NCBI RefSeq assembly: GCF_009727155.1
Contig: NZ_WNWM01000002.1
Coordinates: 4,526,001-4,590,000, forward strand
From: Pseudoduganella dura
GTDB taxonomy: Bacteria; Pseudomonadota; Gammaproteobacteria; Burkholderiales; Burkholderiaceae_D
Direction of reading: 5' to 3'
Length of the DNA: 64,000 bases
Of the stretch, positions 41,953 to 51,202 are shown piece after piece. The notes under the pieces are model-generated. The model worked only from the letters and a program-made list of their open reading frames with translations, made no database searches and had not been told where the DNA came from. The translations under genes and the position numbers were made by a program. Numbering within the stretch: position 1 is the stretch's first letter; each line of letters opens with the position of its first letter.

Positions 41953-43150
41953 CGTCATCCCCTTCGTCCGCCGCGGCGCCGGCCGTTGCCATTGCCGGGC
42001 CGGCATCCGCGGCGGCATCCGCGCCTGTACCCGGCCCCGCGTCCGAATCGATCTTCAGCGACGCCAATGGCGCCCCGGCCGCCTCCAGCGCCCGCTGCAG
42101 CATGCCCGACCAGGCACGCAGCTCGGCGGCCGTGTCATCCGTGCCGGACTGCATCGCGACATGCACCTGGTCGCCCACCAGCGTGATGGTCGCCGCCACC
42201 TTGCCCAGCAGCGGGAACGAGAAGCGGGCGCCGCTGCGCCATACGGGCGGCTCGTCCGGCTCGCCGCGGCCGCGCGAGCGGCCTTCGTTCTGTTCCCGTT
42301 CGACGTCCCACTGCATCGGCTGGCCGGGCCATGCCTCGCCGTGCCACTGCACCTTGCCCTGTTCCTGCGTGTGAAGCTGCAGGTTGATCATCTGCGCGGC
42401 GGAGAGGTCGGGGCCGCCGGCCATCGCGCGCGTCATCGCTTCGGAGGATGCCTGCTGCTGGGTCATCCGCTGCATTTGCGGCTCGCGCGCCAGGTCCTGC
42501 AGGCTGCGCTTGCCTTCGGCCCATTCGGCCACGTGCGATTCGTAGAACAGCCCGGATTCGCCGAGTACATTCTTCAGCGCCAGGCCGAGGCGCTCCGGAT
42601 CGGGCGCGCCGGCGGCCACCAGCGGGTTCTTGCCATGGATCGTCACCGCTGCGCCGGGCGCCGAGTAGGCCTGCGTCAGCGCGCTGGCGATCGCGCGCGC
42701 GGCGGGGCTCAGCGTGGCGGTCGCGGACGTGTGATCGAGGGTGGGAAGCTGGTCGGCGGCCAGCAGCGGCGCCTTGTTCAGCAAGACCGCGGCCGAGCTC
42801 ATCGGGCGGGCCTGCGCCGCAGCGGATTCGCCCGGCGCTGTATAGACGGTGGCCGGCTGCGCCTGCCCGGTGCCCACCTGCAGCAGCGGCCTGGGCTGGG
42901 CTGCCACGACGTTCAGCGCGATCGATGCGCCCACCGGCGTGCCGCCCGGCAGCACCATGCGCGCATTGGTATCGGCCACGCGCACGAGATAACTGCCGTC
43001 CGGGATCTTCGCCAGCACTTCGCCCTGCACGGTCTTGCCGACCATCGGGCCCAGCGCGCGCTGGAAGGCGGCCTGGCGCGGATCGGCGACCGCCTGGCCG
43101 CCGCCGGGTACAAGGGGCCGCAGCCCGGCCGGATCGAGCCGCGTCTGCAC
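41942..43150 (-). CDS. Second FliK-like hook-length control protein
   Basis: This 402-residue protein ends in a FliK-type C-terminal domain, seen in RSGARFSFPLLGKVAATITL and then a helix LRAWSGMLQRALEAAGAPLA. The N-terminus (residues about 25-90) contains an OB-like segment, VGKTVQGEVLAKIPDGSYLV, often seen in FliK-related proteins, and the middle is Ala/Gln-rich. The start is GTG 43150 with AAGGG upstream. It is tightly coupled to the FlhB-like gene, suggesting that the pair acts together. Whether it controls hook length or something else is unknown. It is distinct in sequence from the fliK at 33319-34566. Confidence 0.75.
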   Translation of the reverse strand: MQTRLDPAGLRPLVPGGGQAVADPRQAAFQRALGPMVGKTVQGEVLAKIPDGSYLVRVADTNARMVLPGGTPVGASIALNVVAAQPRPLLQVGTGQAQPATVYTAPGESAAAQARPMSSAAVLLNKAPLLAADQLPTLDHTSATATLSPAARAIASALTQAYSAPGAAVTIHGKNPLVAAGAPDPERLGLALKNVLGESGLFYESHVAEWAEGKRSLQDLAREPQMQRMTQQQASSEAMTRAMAGGPDLSAAQMINLQLHTQEQGKVQWHGEAWPGQPMQWDVEREQNEGRSRGRGEPDEPPVWRSGARFSFPLLGKVAATITLVGDQVHVAMQSGTDDTAAELRAWSGMLQRALEAAGAPLASLKIDSDAGPGTGADAAADAGPAMATAGAAADEGDDDAS

Positions 43151-43194
43151 CCCTTAACCCTTTCGCCCGCCGCGCATCGGTGAACCGGCGCGGC

Positions 43195-43527
43195 TCAGAC
43201 GCCGCCGTAGGCGTTGACCAGCCGCCGCTCGGTGCCGGTACTGTTGATCAGCCGCGACAGCTGCGCCATCCATGGCGTGATCAGGTCACGTACCTTGCGG
43301 TCGTTGTCCAGCATCTGCTTGATCAGCGTGGCCTTGCGCGCGCGCTGTTCGCCTTCCAGCCGGACCATGCCTTCGCTGGCCTTCAGCACCGCCACATGGG
43401 CCGTCATGCGCTGTTCCAGGTCCTGCAGGTGTTCCCAGTCGGAGGCGTTGGCCGCGGCCACCATCTGGGTGGTCAGGTCGCCCATTGCCGCATACACGCA
43501 CAGCACGTCATGATTGGTCATCGTCAT
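43195..43527 (-). CDS. fliT: Flagellar chaperone FliT
   Basis: This 110-residue helical protein is the export chaperone of the filament cap FliD. The helices LTTQMVAAANASDWEHLQDL and EQRARKATLIKQMLDNDRKV fit the family, including the WxxLxxLE-type pattern (DWEHLQDLEQRM). Conservation in the family is weak, so the order fliD-fliS-fliT supports the call. ATG 43527 is used; ATG 43521 is possible. It lies 42 bp after fliS. Confidence 0.85.
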   Translation of the reverse strand: MTMTNHDVLCVYAAMGDLTTQMVAAANASDWEHLQDLEQRMTAHVAVLKASEGMVRLEGEQRARKATLIKQMLDNDRKVRDLITPWMAQLSRLINSTGTERRLVNAYGGV

Positions 43528-43569
43528 CGTTCCGGATTGCCTGGATTGTTATGTCGGTTTGAATGCTGC

Positions 43570-44028
43570 TCAGATGTTCGAGTAGGCGCGCGCCTGCTTC
43601 TGGGTGGCCAGCGGCGCGCCGCCCGCCGGTGCGTGCGCTTCGTCGCCGATCTGGTTCCACGTGTCGCGCAGGTCGGTCAGCAGGCCGCGCACTTCGTCCA
43701 GGATCTCGACCTGGTTCTGCAGGTTCGCGGTCAGCAGGCGCGAGCTCATGTATTCGTACAGCGCATCGAGGTTTTTCGCGATCTCGCCGCCCACTTCCTT
43801 GTCCAGGCTGGCCTTCAGGCCGTTGTCGATGATCTGGATCGCGTGCGAGATGGCCTTGCCCTTCGCTTCGATATTGCCGCTCTTCATATGATTGGTGGCG
43901 TTGATCAGCGCAACGATGGCGCCGTCGTACAGCATCGCCACGAGCTTGTGCGGGGTGGCGGCCGCGACGCCGGTTTCCAGGCCGACCTTGGCATAGGCAT
44001 TGACGCCGCGTTGGGGGCTTCCGAACAT
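43570..44028 (-). CDS. fliS: Flagellin export chaperone FliS
   Basis: This 152-residue cytoplasmic protein binds flagellin and prevents early polymerisation. The core motif is ATPHKLVAMLYDGAIVALIN, followed by NIEAKGKAISHAIQIIDNGL, and YEYMSSRLLTANLQNQVEIL completes the four-helix bundle. The C-terminal about 20 residues (after AHAPAGGAP) are an extension beyond the usual length. AAGGAG lies six bases before the ATG. It is 19 bp after fliD. Confidence 0.96.
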   Translation of the reverse strand: MFGSPQRGVNAYAKVGLETGVAAATPHKLVAMLYDGAIVALINATNHMKSGNIEAKGKAISHAIQIIDNGLKASLDKEVGGEIAKNLDALYEYMSSRLLTANLQNQVEILDEVRGLLTDLRDTWNQIGDEAHAPAGGAPLATQKQARAYSNI

Positions 44029-44047
44029 GAGGTTCTCCTTGTTTCGA

Positions 44048-46711
44048 TTAGCTGTTGGCGGCCAGGGCCGACAACTGCTGGGTCAGGTAGCTGGACGTGG
44101 TCTGCATGTTCGCCAGCATCACGTCCAGCGCACTGTACTGTTTGCGGTAACGGGCTTCGATGCCGGTCAGCTTGTCGGAAAACGCGGCGCTCTGTTTTTC
44201 CACGTCCTTGATCGACTTGTTGATGCCGTCGGTACGGCTGGTGATCTGGCCGGTCTTGCCCAGCATCGTCGTGGCCAGGTTGTTGAGCTGGTAGGCATAG
44301 CCTTGCGAGAAGCTGACCGTGCCGCGCGAACCGACCGCGCCGCCCGTCACGTCGATCTTCAGGCCTTCGACATCGGTACCGGCCAGGCCCGTCAACGTTT
44401 GCCCGGAACCGATCACCGGATGCCCGCCCAGCGTGCCGGCCACGTCCATGCCGGCCACGGCGGTGGCGCCGCCGAACAGGCTGTCCGTCGACGTGCCGCT
44501 GGTCGAACTGAGGGCGATATTGGACAGCGAACCGTACTTGGCCGACGACACCACCAGCTTGCCATCTGTATCGATCGATGCCGTCACCGAGCTGCCGGCG
44601 CTGGAGAACGCGGAGGTGCCGTTGATCGACGACTGCACCACCTTCGCCAGCTCGGCCGGCGTATAGGTGCCGGCCGGCAGCGTGACGGTCGCCGTGTTCT
44701 TGCTGTTGCTGGGCGTGGTGTCGTTCAGCGTGACGGCCCACGTGGTATCGGCGGCGATCGTGGTGCTCGGGGCGACCGGGTCGCCGCTCGTCAGCGCGCC
44801 CTGCGAGGCCATCTGCGTGATCGACAGTTCGTAGGTGCCCGGCTTGGTGGCCGAGGTGGAACTGGTGAACGACACCAGGTTGTCGCTGGTGTTGCCGACC
44901 GCGCCGAACAGGGCGCCGATATCGCCGAAATTGGTGTCGATCGCTTTCTGGAACTTGGTCGAGTCGAGCGTCAGCGTGCCGTCCTTCGAGAAGCTGATGC
45001 CCACCTGGCCCAGGTTCGAGTAGGCGCCGGACAGGCCGCTGATGTTCGACGTCAGCATGCGGCGCACCTGCGACTGGATCGAGGTGGCGGTGGCATCGCC
45101 CTGCAGCGCGCCCGCGGTCTTGTTTTCCGCGTCGTAGCCGGTGAGCTTCTTCAGCGTGCCGTTCAGGTCGTTGTAGGCCTTGACGAAGGATTCCACGTTG
45201 CTCTTCACCTGCGACGTGTTCTTGCTGATGGCCAGCGTGCTGGCGCCCGTCTGCGTGACGGTCAGCGTCACGCCCTGGATCGCTTCGCCCACGTTGTTCG
45301 ACTTGCTGGTCACGGCGATGCCGTTGACGGTCAGCCTGGTATCCTGCGCGGCCGAGGTCTGCGTCATCTTCTGCGCGCCGGACGGATCGTAGGCCAGCAG
45401 GTCGGCCAGCGCGCTGTCGGGCGGATCGGTATCGGTGCCGGACAGCCCGATCTTCATCGACGCGTTGGCGCCGGTGGCGTTCGACGTGAACACCAGGTGA
45501 TACGGGTTGCTGCTGCCGTCGGAGACGATGGTGGCGGTCACGCCGAGGCCGGCCTTGTTGACGGCGTCGCGGATGCCTTCCAGCGAATTGTTGGTGGCGT
45601 CGATCGTCACGATGCCCGAGGCGATGTTGGCATCCTGCGTGAAGGTGCCGCCGAGATAGGTGCCGCCGGTGCCCGCGGCCAGACCGGCGCCGGCCGGATT
45701 GCTGCCGGCGATCGTGATCGGGCTGGCATCGGTGGATTTGAGCGAAATGCCGCTGAGGGCGGTCTTGCTGGAACCGGCATTGACCTCGCCGCCACTGCTG
45801 CCGAGACCGCCGGTGACGCCGGCCGCGCTGCCGGTCACCACTTCGTCGATGTCGAGGTTGGCGCCGTCGGTACGCGTAAACTGGAGATCGCCGCCGGCGG
45901 CGGTGCCGGTGAAGGTGATGCCCGCGTCGGCGAGCGCGGTGAGCACGGTCGACGGGCTGGTCAGCGCCTCATCGATCGACGCGGCCGTGATGCCGTCGCC
46001 GGCGGCCACGCCGGCACCCTGCGCGCCGATCTGCACGCCGCCGACCTTCAGCGCATAGGTGCCGTCCACCCCGGTCTCGACATCGCCGAAGCCGGCGAAC
46101 AGCGCGGCATCGCTCGATGCCGGCGTGGCACTGGCGGTGACGCCGGTGGTGGTGCTTTTCGCATTGATGGCTTCGGCCAGCGCGCGGGCGCTGGTGGTGG
46201 TGCTGTCGGTGGCGATGGCAGTACCGTTGATCGTCAGTGAACCGTTGCTGAGACCGGTGCTGGCGATAGGGCCTTTCAACGTTTCGCCAGCCAGGCCGAA
46301 ACCGCCGCTGGCGCTGCCGAACTGGAACGAAATCGTGGTCTTGCCGCCCAGGCCGATCGCCGACTTGCTGCTGGTGATGCCGGGGGTCGTCAACGTTTGC
46401 GCCTGGGCGAGCTGCGACACGTTGACCTTGTAGTTGCCGGCCACGGCCTTGGACGTTGCCGAGGCCGACAATACGTCGGCATTGCTGGGCGTGGCGCTCA
46501 GCGTGTTGAAGTCGGTGGCCTTGGTAAGGCCGCCGAGCGACGCCTGGAACACGCCCACGGCGCCGCTCAGCGAACCGTAAGCGGACAGCGAAGCCTGGTA
46601 GGATGCGGTTTTTTGCGCATACTTGGTCAACGGCTGCTGTTCGACAGCCATCAGCTGGGAAACAATGGAGTTGACGTCGAGTATGCTGCCGGAGGTAGAG
46701 ATAGTGGCCAC
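44048..46711 (-). CDS. fliD: Filament cap protein FliD (HAP2), unusually long
   Basis: This 887-residue protein caps the filament and may mediate adhesion. The N-terminal axial part is normal, with ISTSGSILDVNSIVSQLMAV and LSAYGSLSGAVGVFQASLGG. The C-terminal part ends in KLTGIEARYRKQYSALDVML and MQTTSSYLTQQLSALAANS, also typical. Between them lies a very large Thr/Ser/Ala/Gly-rich region, making the protein nearly twice the 468 residues of E. coli FliD. The start is GTG 46711 with AGGAG seven bases upstream. A sigma-28 promoter lies 35 bp upstream. Confidence 0.95.
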   Translation of the reverse strand: MATISTSGSILDVNSIVSQLMAVEQQPLTKYAQKTASYQASLSAYGSLSGAVGVFQASLGGLTKATDFNTLSATPSNADVLSASATSKAVAGNYKVNVSQLAQAQTLTTPGITSSKSAIGLGGKTTISFQFGSASGGFGLAGETLKGPIASTGLSNGSLTINGTAIATDSTTTSARALAEAINAKSTTTGVTASATPASSDAALFAGFGDVETGVDGTYALKVGGVQIGAQGAGVAAGDGITAASIDEALTSPSTVLTALADAGITFTGTAAGGDLQFTRTDGANLDIDEVVTGSAAGVTGGLGSSGGEVNAGSSKTALSGISLKSTDASPITIAGSNPAGAGLAAGTGGTYLGGTFTQDANIASGIVTIDATNNSLEGIRDAVNKAGLGVTATIVSDGSSNPYHLVFTSNATGANASMKIGLSGTDTDPPDSALADLLAYDPSGAQKMTQTSAAQDTRLTVNGIAVTSKSNNVGEAIQGVTLTVTQTGASTLAISKNTSQVKSNVESFVKAYNDLNGTLKKLTGYDAENKTAGALQGDATATSIQSQVRRMLTSNISGLSGAYSNLGQVGISFSKDGTLTLDSTKFQKAIDTNFGDIGALFGAVGNTSDNLVSFTSSTSATKPGTYELSITQMASQGALTSGDPVAPSTTIAADTTWAVTLNDTTPSNSKNTATVTLPAGTYTPAELAKVVQSSINGTSAFSSAGSSVTASIDTDGKLVVSSAKYGSLSNIALSSTSGTSTDSLFGGATAVAGMDVAGTLGGHPVIGSGQTLTGLAGTDVEGLKIDVTGGAVGSRGTVSFSQGYAYQLNNLATTMLGKTGQITSRTDGINKSIKDVEKQSAAFSDKLTGIEARYRKQYSALDVMLANMQTTSSYLTQQLSALAANS

Positions 46712-46745
46712 GCCTTTGCTCCTGAGAAAGCGATAATGTAATTGA

Positions 46746-46772
46746 TTATCGGCAGAATCAAACGAGACTTGA
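46746..46772 (-). promoter_or_regulatory. Sigma-28 promoter of fliD
   Basis: On the minus strand TCAAGTCT and a perfect GCCGATAA are separated by 11 bp. It ends 35 bp before the fliD GTG start. The fliS and fliT genes directly downstream are likely read from it. Confidence 0.78.
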
Positions 46773-46896
46773 GAGGGAGAAAGAAGGCTCAGTTTTGCGC
46801 AATGCGGATCATGTTAGCGCAAAGCAGCCGGGGCCGACGCCCGGCTAGGGGTTTCCGGCACGGAGGACCGCCGCAGGCGGCCGCCGTGCCGGGGAA

Positions 46897-47304
46897 TCAG
46901 GCTTGCTGGCGGATCAGCAGGCCGATCGCCTTGTCGAGCGACTTGGCGATCTGCAGCGCCTCTTCGGTCGGCATCTGCCGGACGATTTCCTTCGTGGCGA
47001 CATCGACCACCTTGACGATGGTGCGTTTGCTGTCTTCGTCGATCGAGAATTCCAGGCTTTGCGCATGGACCGATTCGTTGAGCTTGCCAATGGCATCCTT
47101 CAGCTCGTCCATCGAGCCGGTGCCGGACGTGCCTGTTACCCTTGTTGTGCTTGTTGTGCCTGTTGTGCTTGTTATTGCCGTGGTGCCAGCCGTTGCCGCG
47201 GAATTGGCCGTGGAAGTGCGCCCTGCAGTGGGCGTGGCCACTTCGGTGGCAAAACCGCGGTCCGCCCTGGCGTAGGACTGCGGGCCGAGCGTGTCGATTG
47301 TCAT
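46897..47304 (-). CDS. flaG: FlaG family flagellar protein
   Basis: This 135-residue protein belongs to the FlaG family, which affects filament length in polar flagella. The C-terminal domain is clear: SLEFSIDEDSKRTIVKVVDV and KEIVRQMPTEEALQIAKSLD. The N-terminal half (about residues 25-65) is a Thr/Ser/Ala-rich stretch coded by short TTGTGC/TTGTTG-like DNA repeats near 47141-47176. It lies after a terminator that follows fliC1 and 185 bp before fliD. The function in this organism is inferred from family and position. Confidence 0.9.
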   Translation of the reverse strand: MTIDTLGPQSYARADRGFATEVATPTAGRTSTANSAATAGTTAITSTTGTTSTTRVTGTSGTGSMDELKDAIGKLNESVHAQSLEFSIDEDSKRTIVKVVDVATKEIVRQMPTEEALQIAKSLDKAIGLLIRQQA

Positions 47305-47321
47305 GATGATTCCTGGAACGT

Positions 47322-47356
47322 AAAAAGTTCCCCGACTGAATTACCAGGCGGGGAAC
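47322..47356 (-). terminator. Intrinsic terminator after flagellin gene 1
   Basis: On the minus strand an 8-bp stem (GTTCCCCG / CGGGGAAC) with a 14-base loop is followed by five T. It lies 97 bp after the stop of the first flagellin gene (47453-48910) and 18 bp before the flaG start, so flaG either depends on read-through or has its own start site. Confidence 0.7.
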
Positions 47357-47452
47357 CGAAAAACTGCCATCGTGATCCAGCCATGCGAGCGGCCGGATCA
47401 GTGGTGGCGCCGACTGGCGCTGCTGACGAACTCAGCTTATGAACTCAGCCTA

Positions 47453-48910
47453 TTAACGCAGCAGGCTCATCACGCTGTTCGGCAGCGAGTTCGCCTGGGC
47501 CAGCATCGCGGTACCGGCCTGCTGCAGGATCTGGCCACGGGTCATGCTGGCGGTTTCCGAAGCGAAGTCGGTGTCGACGATACGGCTGCGCGACGCGGAC
47601 AGGTTCTCCTGCGTGCTCGACAGGTTCGAAATCGCCGACGAGAAGCGCGATTGCAGTGCACCGTAGGCGGCACGCTGGGTGTTCACCGTGGCCAGCGCGG
47701 CATCGGCGATCTTGATGGCCGACTGGGCACCTTCGAACGTCGAGATGTCCAGGCTGGCGACCGATTTCAGGCTCGAGGTGCCTGCGCTGCCCAGGCCGGA
47801 ACCGTCGGTGACCTTGAATGCGCCTTCCGAGTCGTAGCTGAGCTGGCCGTTACCGGTGGCCTTGGCGGCGATTGCTTTCGCATCGAACGCCGTGCCGGCG
47901 GTACCGGTGGAGGTGTACTGCGCCACGTCGAGCTTGGTGTTGTCGGCGGTGTTCGTGTTTTCGATCTGGATATCCGCGCCGCTGGCATGGGTCAGCTTCA
48001 GGCCCTTGTTGACGGAATCGTATTCTGCCGTCACGCCGGTCTTGGCCGATTGGGCATTGATCGCGTTGATGCCGGCAGAGAAGTCCGCGGCGCTGGAAGC
48101 GGTACCGCTGACGGTGAAGTTGATCGCCACGCCCTTGTCGCCGTTGTCGCCCTTCAGCTCGAACGAGTAAGCCTCGGCCGCCAGTGCGACGGAAACTTCG
48201 GTCTTGGCCGATGCGGTCACGCCGGTCGACGCGGTCTGTGCGTTGACCTTCGAGGCCAGCGACTTGGCGGTATCGGTCGCTTCGACGTCGATCGCCGCGC
48301 CGCTGCCGCGCACGCCGGCAACCTGCATCGTGGTACCGGCGGTGATGTTGGTGGTGCCATCGGTCTTGATGACGGCCGCATCGGCTTTCACGTTGTTGTT
48401 GCCGTACGTATTCGTCGTGAAGTTCGCACCGGTCGACGAGATCAGCTGGTTGGCATCGGCGCCGACCTGGAAGTTGGCGGTGCCCATCGAACCATCCAGC
48501 AGCTGCTGGCCGTTGAACGACGTATTTTGCGAGATGCGGTTCAGTTCCGAGCCCAGCTGGGTGACCTCGGTCTGCAGTGCCTGGCGGTCCGATGCCGAGT
48601 TCGATGCATTCGACGACTGGACGGCCAGTTCGCGGATACGCTGCAGGATGTCGCCAGAGGAGGACAGGGCCCCTTCAGCGGTTTGCGCCATCGACACGCC
48701 GTCGTTGGCGTTGCGGGTTGCCTGCGTCATGCCGCGGATCTGCGACGACATGCGGTCGGAAATCGCCAGGCCTGCCGCATCGTCCTTGGCGCTGTTGATT
48801 CGCAGGCCGGAGGACAGGCGTTGCAGCGAGGTGGACAGGGCGGTCTGCGATGCGCTCAGGTTGCGCTGCGAATTCAGTGAGGCGGTGTTGGTATTGATTA
48901 CGGAAGCCAT
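47453..48910 (-). CDS. fliC: Flagellin 1 (divergent copy)
   Basis: This 485-residue filament subunit has the D0/D1 ends of flagellins: [20 protein letters not shown] and [20 protein letters not shown] at the start, and [20 protein letters not shown] at the end. By my count it differs from the other two flagellins at about 27 positions, spread over the ends as well as the middle. It has its own sigma-28 promoter and terminator. FliS is the chaperone, FliD the cap. It is the left-most of three tandem flagellin genes. Confidence 0.96.
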   Translation of the reverse strand: MASVINTNTASLNSQRNLSASQTALSTSLQRLSSGLRINSAKDDAAGLAISDRMSSQIRGMTQATRNANDGVSMAQTAEGALSSSGDILQRIRELAVQSSNASNSASDRQALQTEVTQLGSELNRISQNTSFNGQQLLDGSMGTANFQVGADANQLISSTGANFTTNTYGNNNVKADAAVIKTDGTTNITAGTTMQVAGVRGSGAAIDVEATDTAKSLASKVNAQTASTGVTASAKTEVSVALAAEAYSFELKGDNGDKGVAINFTVSGTASSAADFSAGINAINAQSAKTGVTAEYDSVNKGLKLTHASGADIQIENTNTADNTKLDVAQYTSTGTAGTAFDAKAIAAKATGNGQLSYDSEGAFKVTDGSGLGSAGTSSLKSVASLDISTFEGAQSAIKIADAALATVNTQRAAYGALQSRFSSAISNLSSTQENLSASRSRIVDTDFASETASMTRGQILQQAGTAMLAQANSLPNSVMSLLR

Positions 48911-49004
48911 GGTATTTCTCCAAACGGGTACGTCATATCGGCATTTGCTCTTTCACTTTGGCCCGCCCCCGTGTTCTGGGACGATCAGGCCGCTGTTGAG
49001 ATTT

Positions 49005-49031
49005 GTAACGGTTTCCGTACGGGAACCTTTA
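49005..49031 (-). promoter_or_regulatory. Sigma-28 promoter of flagellin 1
   Basis: On the minus strand TAAAGGTT and ACCGTTAC are separated by 11 bp. It is 94 bp upstream of the flagellin 1 ATG. The same placement and -10 form (NCCGTTAC) occur before flagellins 2 and 3. Confidence 0.72.
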
Positions 49032-49314
49032 GCGAATTTTCGTCAGGAAATTTTTTCTTTTGGGACTCAAGTATTTCCTGATGGATGCGCTTATACGGCT
49101 GCTCATCAGTATTCTTTAGGGGGAAATATTTTTTATTTCGTGGGTGCGGAAACCATGCTCCGCCATGTCGGATGGGGGCACTGATCCGCCCGGCAGGCAC
49201 GGGCTTCCTGGGCCGGGCGTAAAAGACGGGTCCGGCAACGGTACGGCCGCAGGACCGGAGAACCTGCACCCGAAGCGGCCCTGGCGGGCGCAGGCGGCGG
49301 GAAGGTGACGAAAG

Positions 49315-49349
49315 AAAAAATCCCCGGCGGGATCGACCGGCCGGGGATT
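49315..49349 (-). terminator. Intrinsic terminator after flagellin gene 2
   Basis: On the minus strand a 10-bp stem (AATCCCCGGC / GCCGGGGATT) with an 11-base loop is followed by T-rich sequence. It lies 43 bp after the flagellin 2 stop. The stem sequence is identical to the terminator after flagellin 3. Confidence 0.85.
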
Positions 49350-49391
49350 CGATGAAACGTGGTTTATGTCGCTTGCATGACGTTGTTTCGA

Positions 49392-50849
49392 TTAACGCAG
49401 CAGGCTCATCACGCCATTCGGCAGCGTGTTGGCCTGGGCCAGCATCGCGGTGCCGGCCTGCTGCAGGATCTGGCCGCGGGTCATGCTGGCGGTTTCCGCC
49501 GCGAAGTCGGTGTCGACGATACGGCTCTTCGACGCGGACAGGTTTTCCGTCGTGGTCGACAGGTTGGCGATCGCCGACGAGAAGCGCGACTGCAGTGCGC
49601 CGTAGGCGGCACGCTGGGTGTTCACCGTGGCCAGCGAGGCATCGGCGATCTTGATGGCTGCCTGTGCGCCTTCGAACGTCGAGATGTCCAGGCTGGCGAC
49701 CGATTTCAGGCTCGAGGTGCCTGCACTGCCCAGGCCGGAACCGTCGGTGACCTTGAATGCGCCTTCCGAGTCGTAGCTGAGCTGGCCGTTGCCGGTGGCC
49801 TTGGCGGCGATTGCTTTCGCATCGAACGCCGTGCCGGCGGTACCGGTCGAGGTGTACTGCGCCACGTCGAGCCTGGTGTTGTCGGCGGTGTTCGTGTTTT
49901 CGATCTGGATATCCGCGCCGCTGGCATGGGTCAGCTTCAGGCCCTTGTTGACGGAATCGTATTCCGCCGTCACGCCGGTCTTGGCCGATTGGGCGTTGAT
50001 CGCGTTGATGCCGGCGGCGAAGTCGGCGGCGGTGGAAGCGGTGCCGCCCACGGTGAAGTTGATCGCCACGCCCTTGTCGCCGTTGTCGCCCTTCAGCTCG
50101 AACGAGTAGGACTCGGCCGCCAGCCCCATGGAAACCTCGGTCTTGGCCGATGCGGTCACGCCGGTCGACGAGGTCTGCGCGTTGACCTTCGAGGCCAGCG
50201 ACTTGGCTGTATCGGTTGCTTCGACATCGATCGCCGCGCCGCTGCCGCGCACGCCGGCAACCTGCATCGTGGTGCCGGCGGCGATGTTGGTGGTGCCATC
50301 GGTCTTGATGACGGCCGCATCGGCTTTCACGTTGTTGTTGCCGTACGTGTTCGTGTTGAAGTTCGCGCCGGTGGCGGAGATCAGCTGGTTGGCGTCGGCG
50401 CCGACCTGGAAGTTGGCGGTGCCCATCGAACCATCCAGCAGCTGCTGGCCGTTGAACGAGGTGGTTTGTGCGATACGGCTCAGTTCCGAGCCCAGCTGGG
50501 TCACCTCGGTCTGGAGTGCCTGGCGGTCCGATGCCGAGTTCGATGCGTTCGACGACTGGACGGCCAGTTCGCGGATACGCTGCAGGATGTCGCCGGAGGA
50601 GGACAGGGCGCCCTCGGCGGTTTGCGCCATCGACACGCCGTCGTTGGCGTTGCGGGTCGCTTGCGTCATGCCGCGGATCTGGGAATTCATGCGGTCGGAA
50701 ATCGCCAGGCCGGCGGCGTCGTCTTTCGCGCTGTTGATGCGCAGGCCGGACGACAGGCGTTGCAGGGAAGTCGACAGGGCGCCTTGCGAGCCCGACAGGT
50801 TACGTTGCGAATTCAGGGAAGCGATGTTGGTGTTGATGACCGATGCCAT
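49392..50849 (-). CDS. fliC: Flagellin 2
   Basis: This 485-residue flagellin is almost identical to flagellin 3: I find only two residue differences, Gly22 versus Ser22 and a Thr versus Ala in the YTSTG(T/A)AGT segment. The ends are standard D0/D1 ([40 protein letters not shown]). Promoter, leader and terminator are also near copies of those of flagellin 3. It is the middle of three tandem genes. Such identity points to recent duplication or ongoing gene conversion. Confidence 0.96.
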   Translation of the reverse strand: MASVINTNIASLNSQRNLSGSQGALSTSLQRLSSGLRINSAKDDAAGLAISDRMNSQIRGMTQATRNANDGVSMAQTAEGALSSSGDILQRIRELAVQSSNASNSASDRQALQTEVTQLGSELSRIAQTTSFNGQQLLDGSMGTANFQVGADANQLISATGANFNTNTYGNNNVKADAAVIKTDGTTNIAAGTTMQVAGVRGSGAAIDVEATDTAKSLASKVNAQTSSTGVTASAKTEVSMGLAAESYSFELKGDNGDKGVAINFTVGGTASTAADFAAGINAINAQSAKTGVTAEYDSVNKGLKLTHASGADIQIENTNTADNTRLDVAQYTSTGTAGTAFDAKAIAAKATGNGQLSYDSEGAFKVTDGSGLGSAGTSSLKSVASLDISTFEGAQAAIKIADASLATVNTQRAAYGALQSRFSSAIANLSTTTENLSASKSRIVDTDFAAETASMTRGQILQQAGTAMLAQANTLPNGVMSLLR

Positions 50850-50944
50850 GGTAACTCTCCAGACGGTACTGCTGTTTGGGCACTTTGCTCGTCAACTTTG
50901 GCCCGCCACGCTGTTCCGTGACGCTCAAGCCGCTGTTGTTACTG

Positions 50945-50971
50945 GTAACGGATTCCGTATGGAAAGCTTTA
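50945..50971 (-). promoter_or_regulatory. Sigma-28 promoter of flagellin 2
   Basis: On the minus strand TAAAGCTT and TCCGTTAC are separated by 11 bp, 95 bp upstream of the ATG. It differs from the flagellin 3 promoter at one base of the -35 element only. Confidence 0.75.
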
Positions 50972-51106
50972 GGCGTTTTTCCCGGAAGAATTTTCAAGCC
51001 AGGGCCTCAAGTACCGGGGGCGGCATGCGCCTTGTCGACCGGCGGCTGGATTTCTTTAGCCCGAATTGAAGGGTTTTTTGCCGTCAATTCCGCGCTTTGA
51101 AGGGGC

Positions 51107-51142
51107 AAAAAAAATCCCCGGCGGGTTACCCGGCCGGGGATT
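51107..51142 (-). terminator. Intrinsic terminator after flagellin gene 3
   Basis: On the minus strand a 10-bp stem (AATCCCCGGC / GCCGGGGATT) with a 10-base loop is followed by eight T. It lies 60 bp after the flagellin 3 stop and insulates flagellin 2 from read-through. Confidence 0.87.
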
Positions 51143-51202
51143 CTTGTCTGTAGCGCAGCGAATTTACGCCTTGTTGCCCACGCTTGTCGACGCTTGTTCC
51201 TA

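Larger units (their letters stand above)
48911..49391. other. Intergenic region between flagellin genes 1 and 2
   Basis: This 481-bp gap holds the sigma-28 promoter and 5' leader of flagellin 1 at its left side and the terminator of flagellin 2 at its right side. The AT-rich middle (about 49030-49140) contains no frame with start and ribosome-binding site that I trust. Confidence 0.6.
50850..51202. other. Intergenic region between flagellin genes 2 and 3
   Basis: This 353-bp gap contains the leader and sigma-28 promoter of flagellin 2 (left) and the terminator of flagellin 3 (right). The first about 120 bp match the region upstream of flagellin 3 almost base for base. I see no gene in it. 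Confidence 0.6.
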
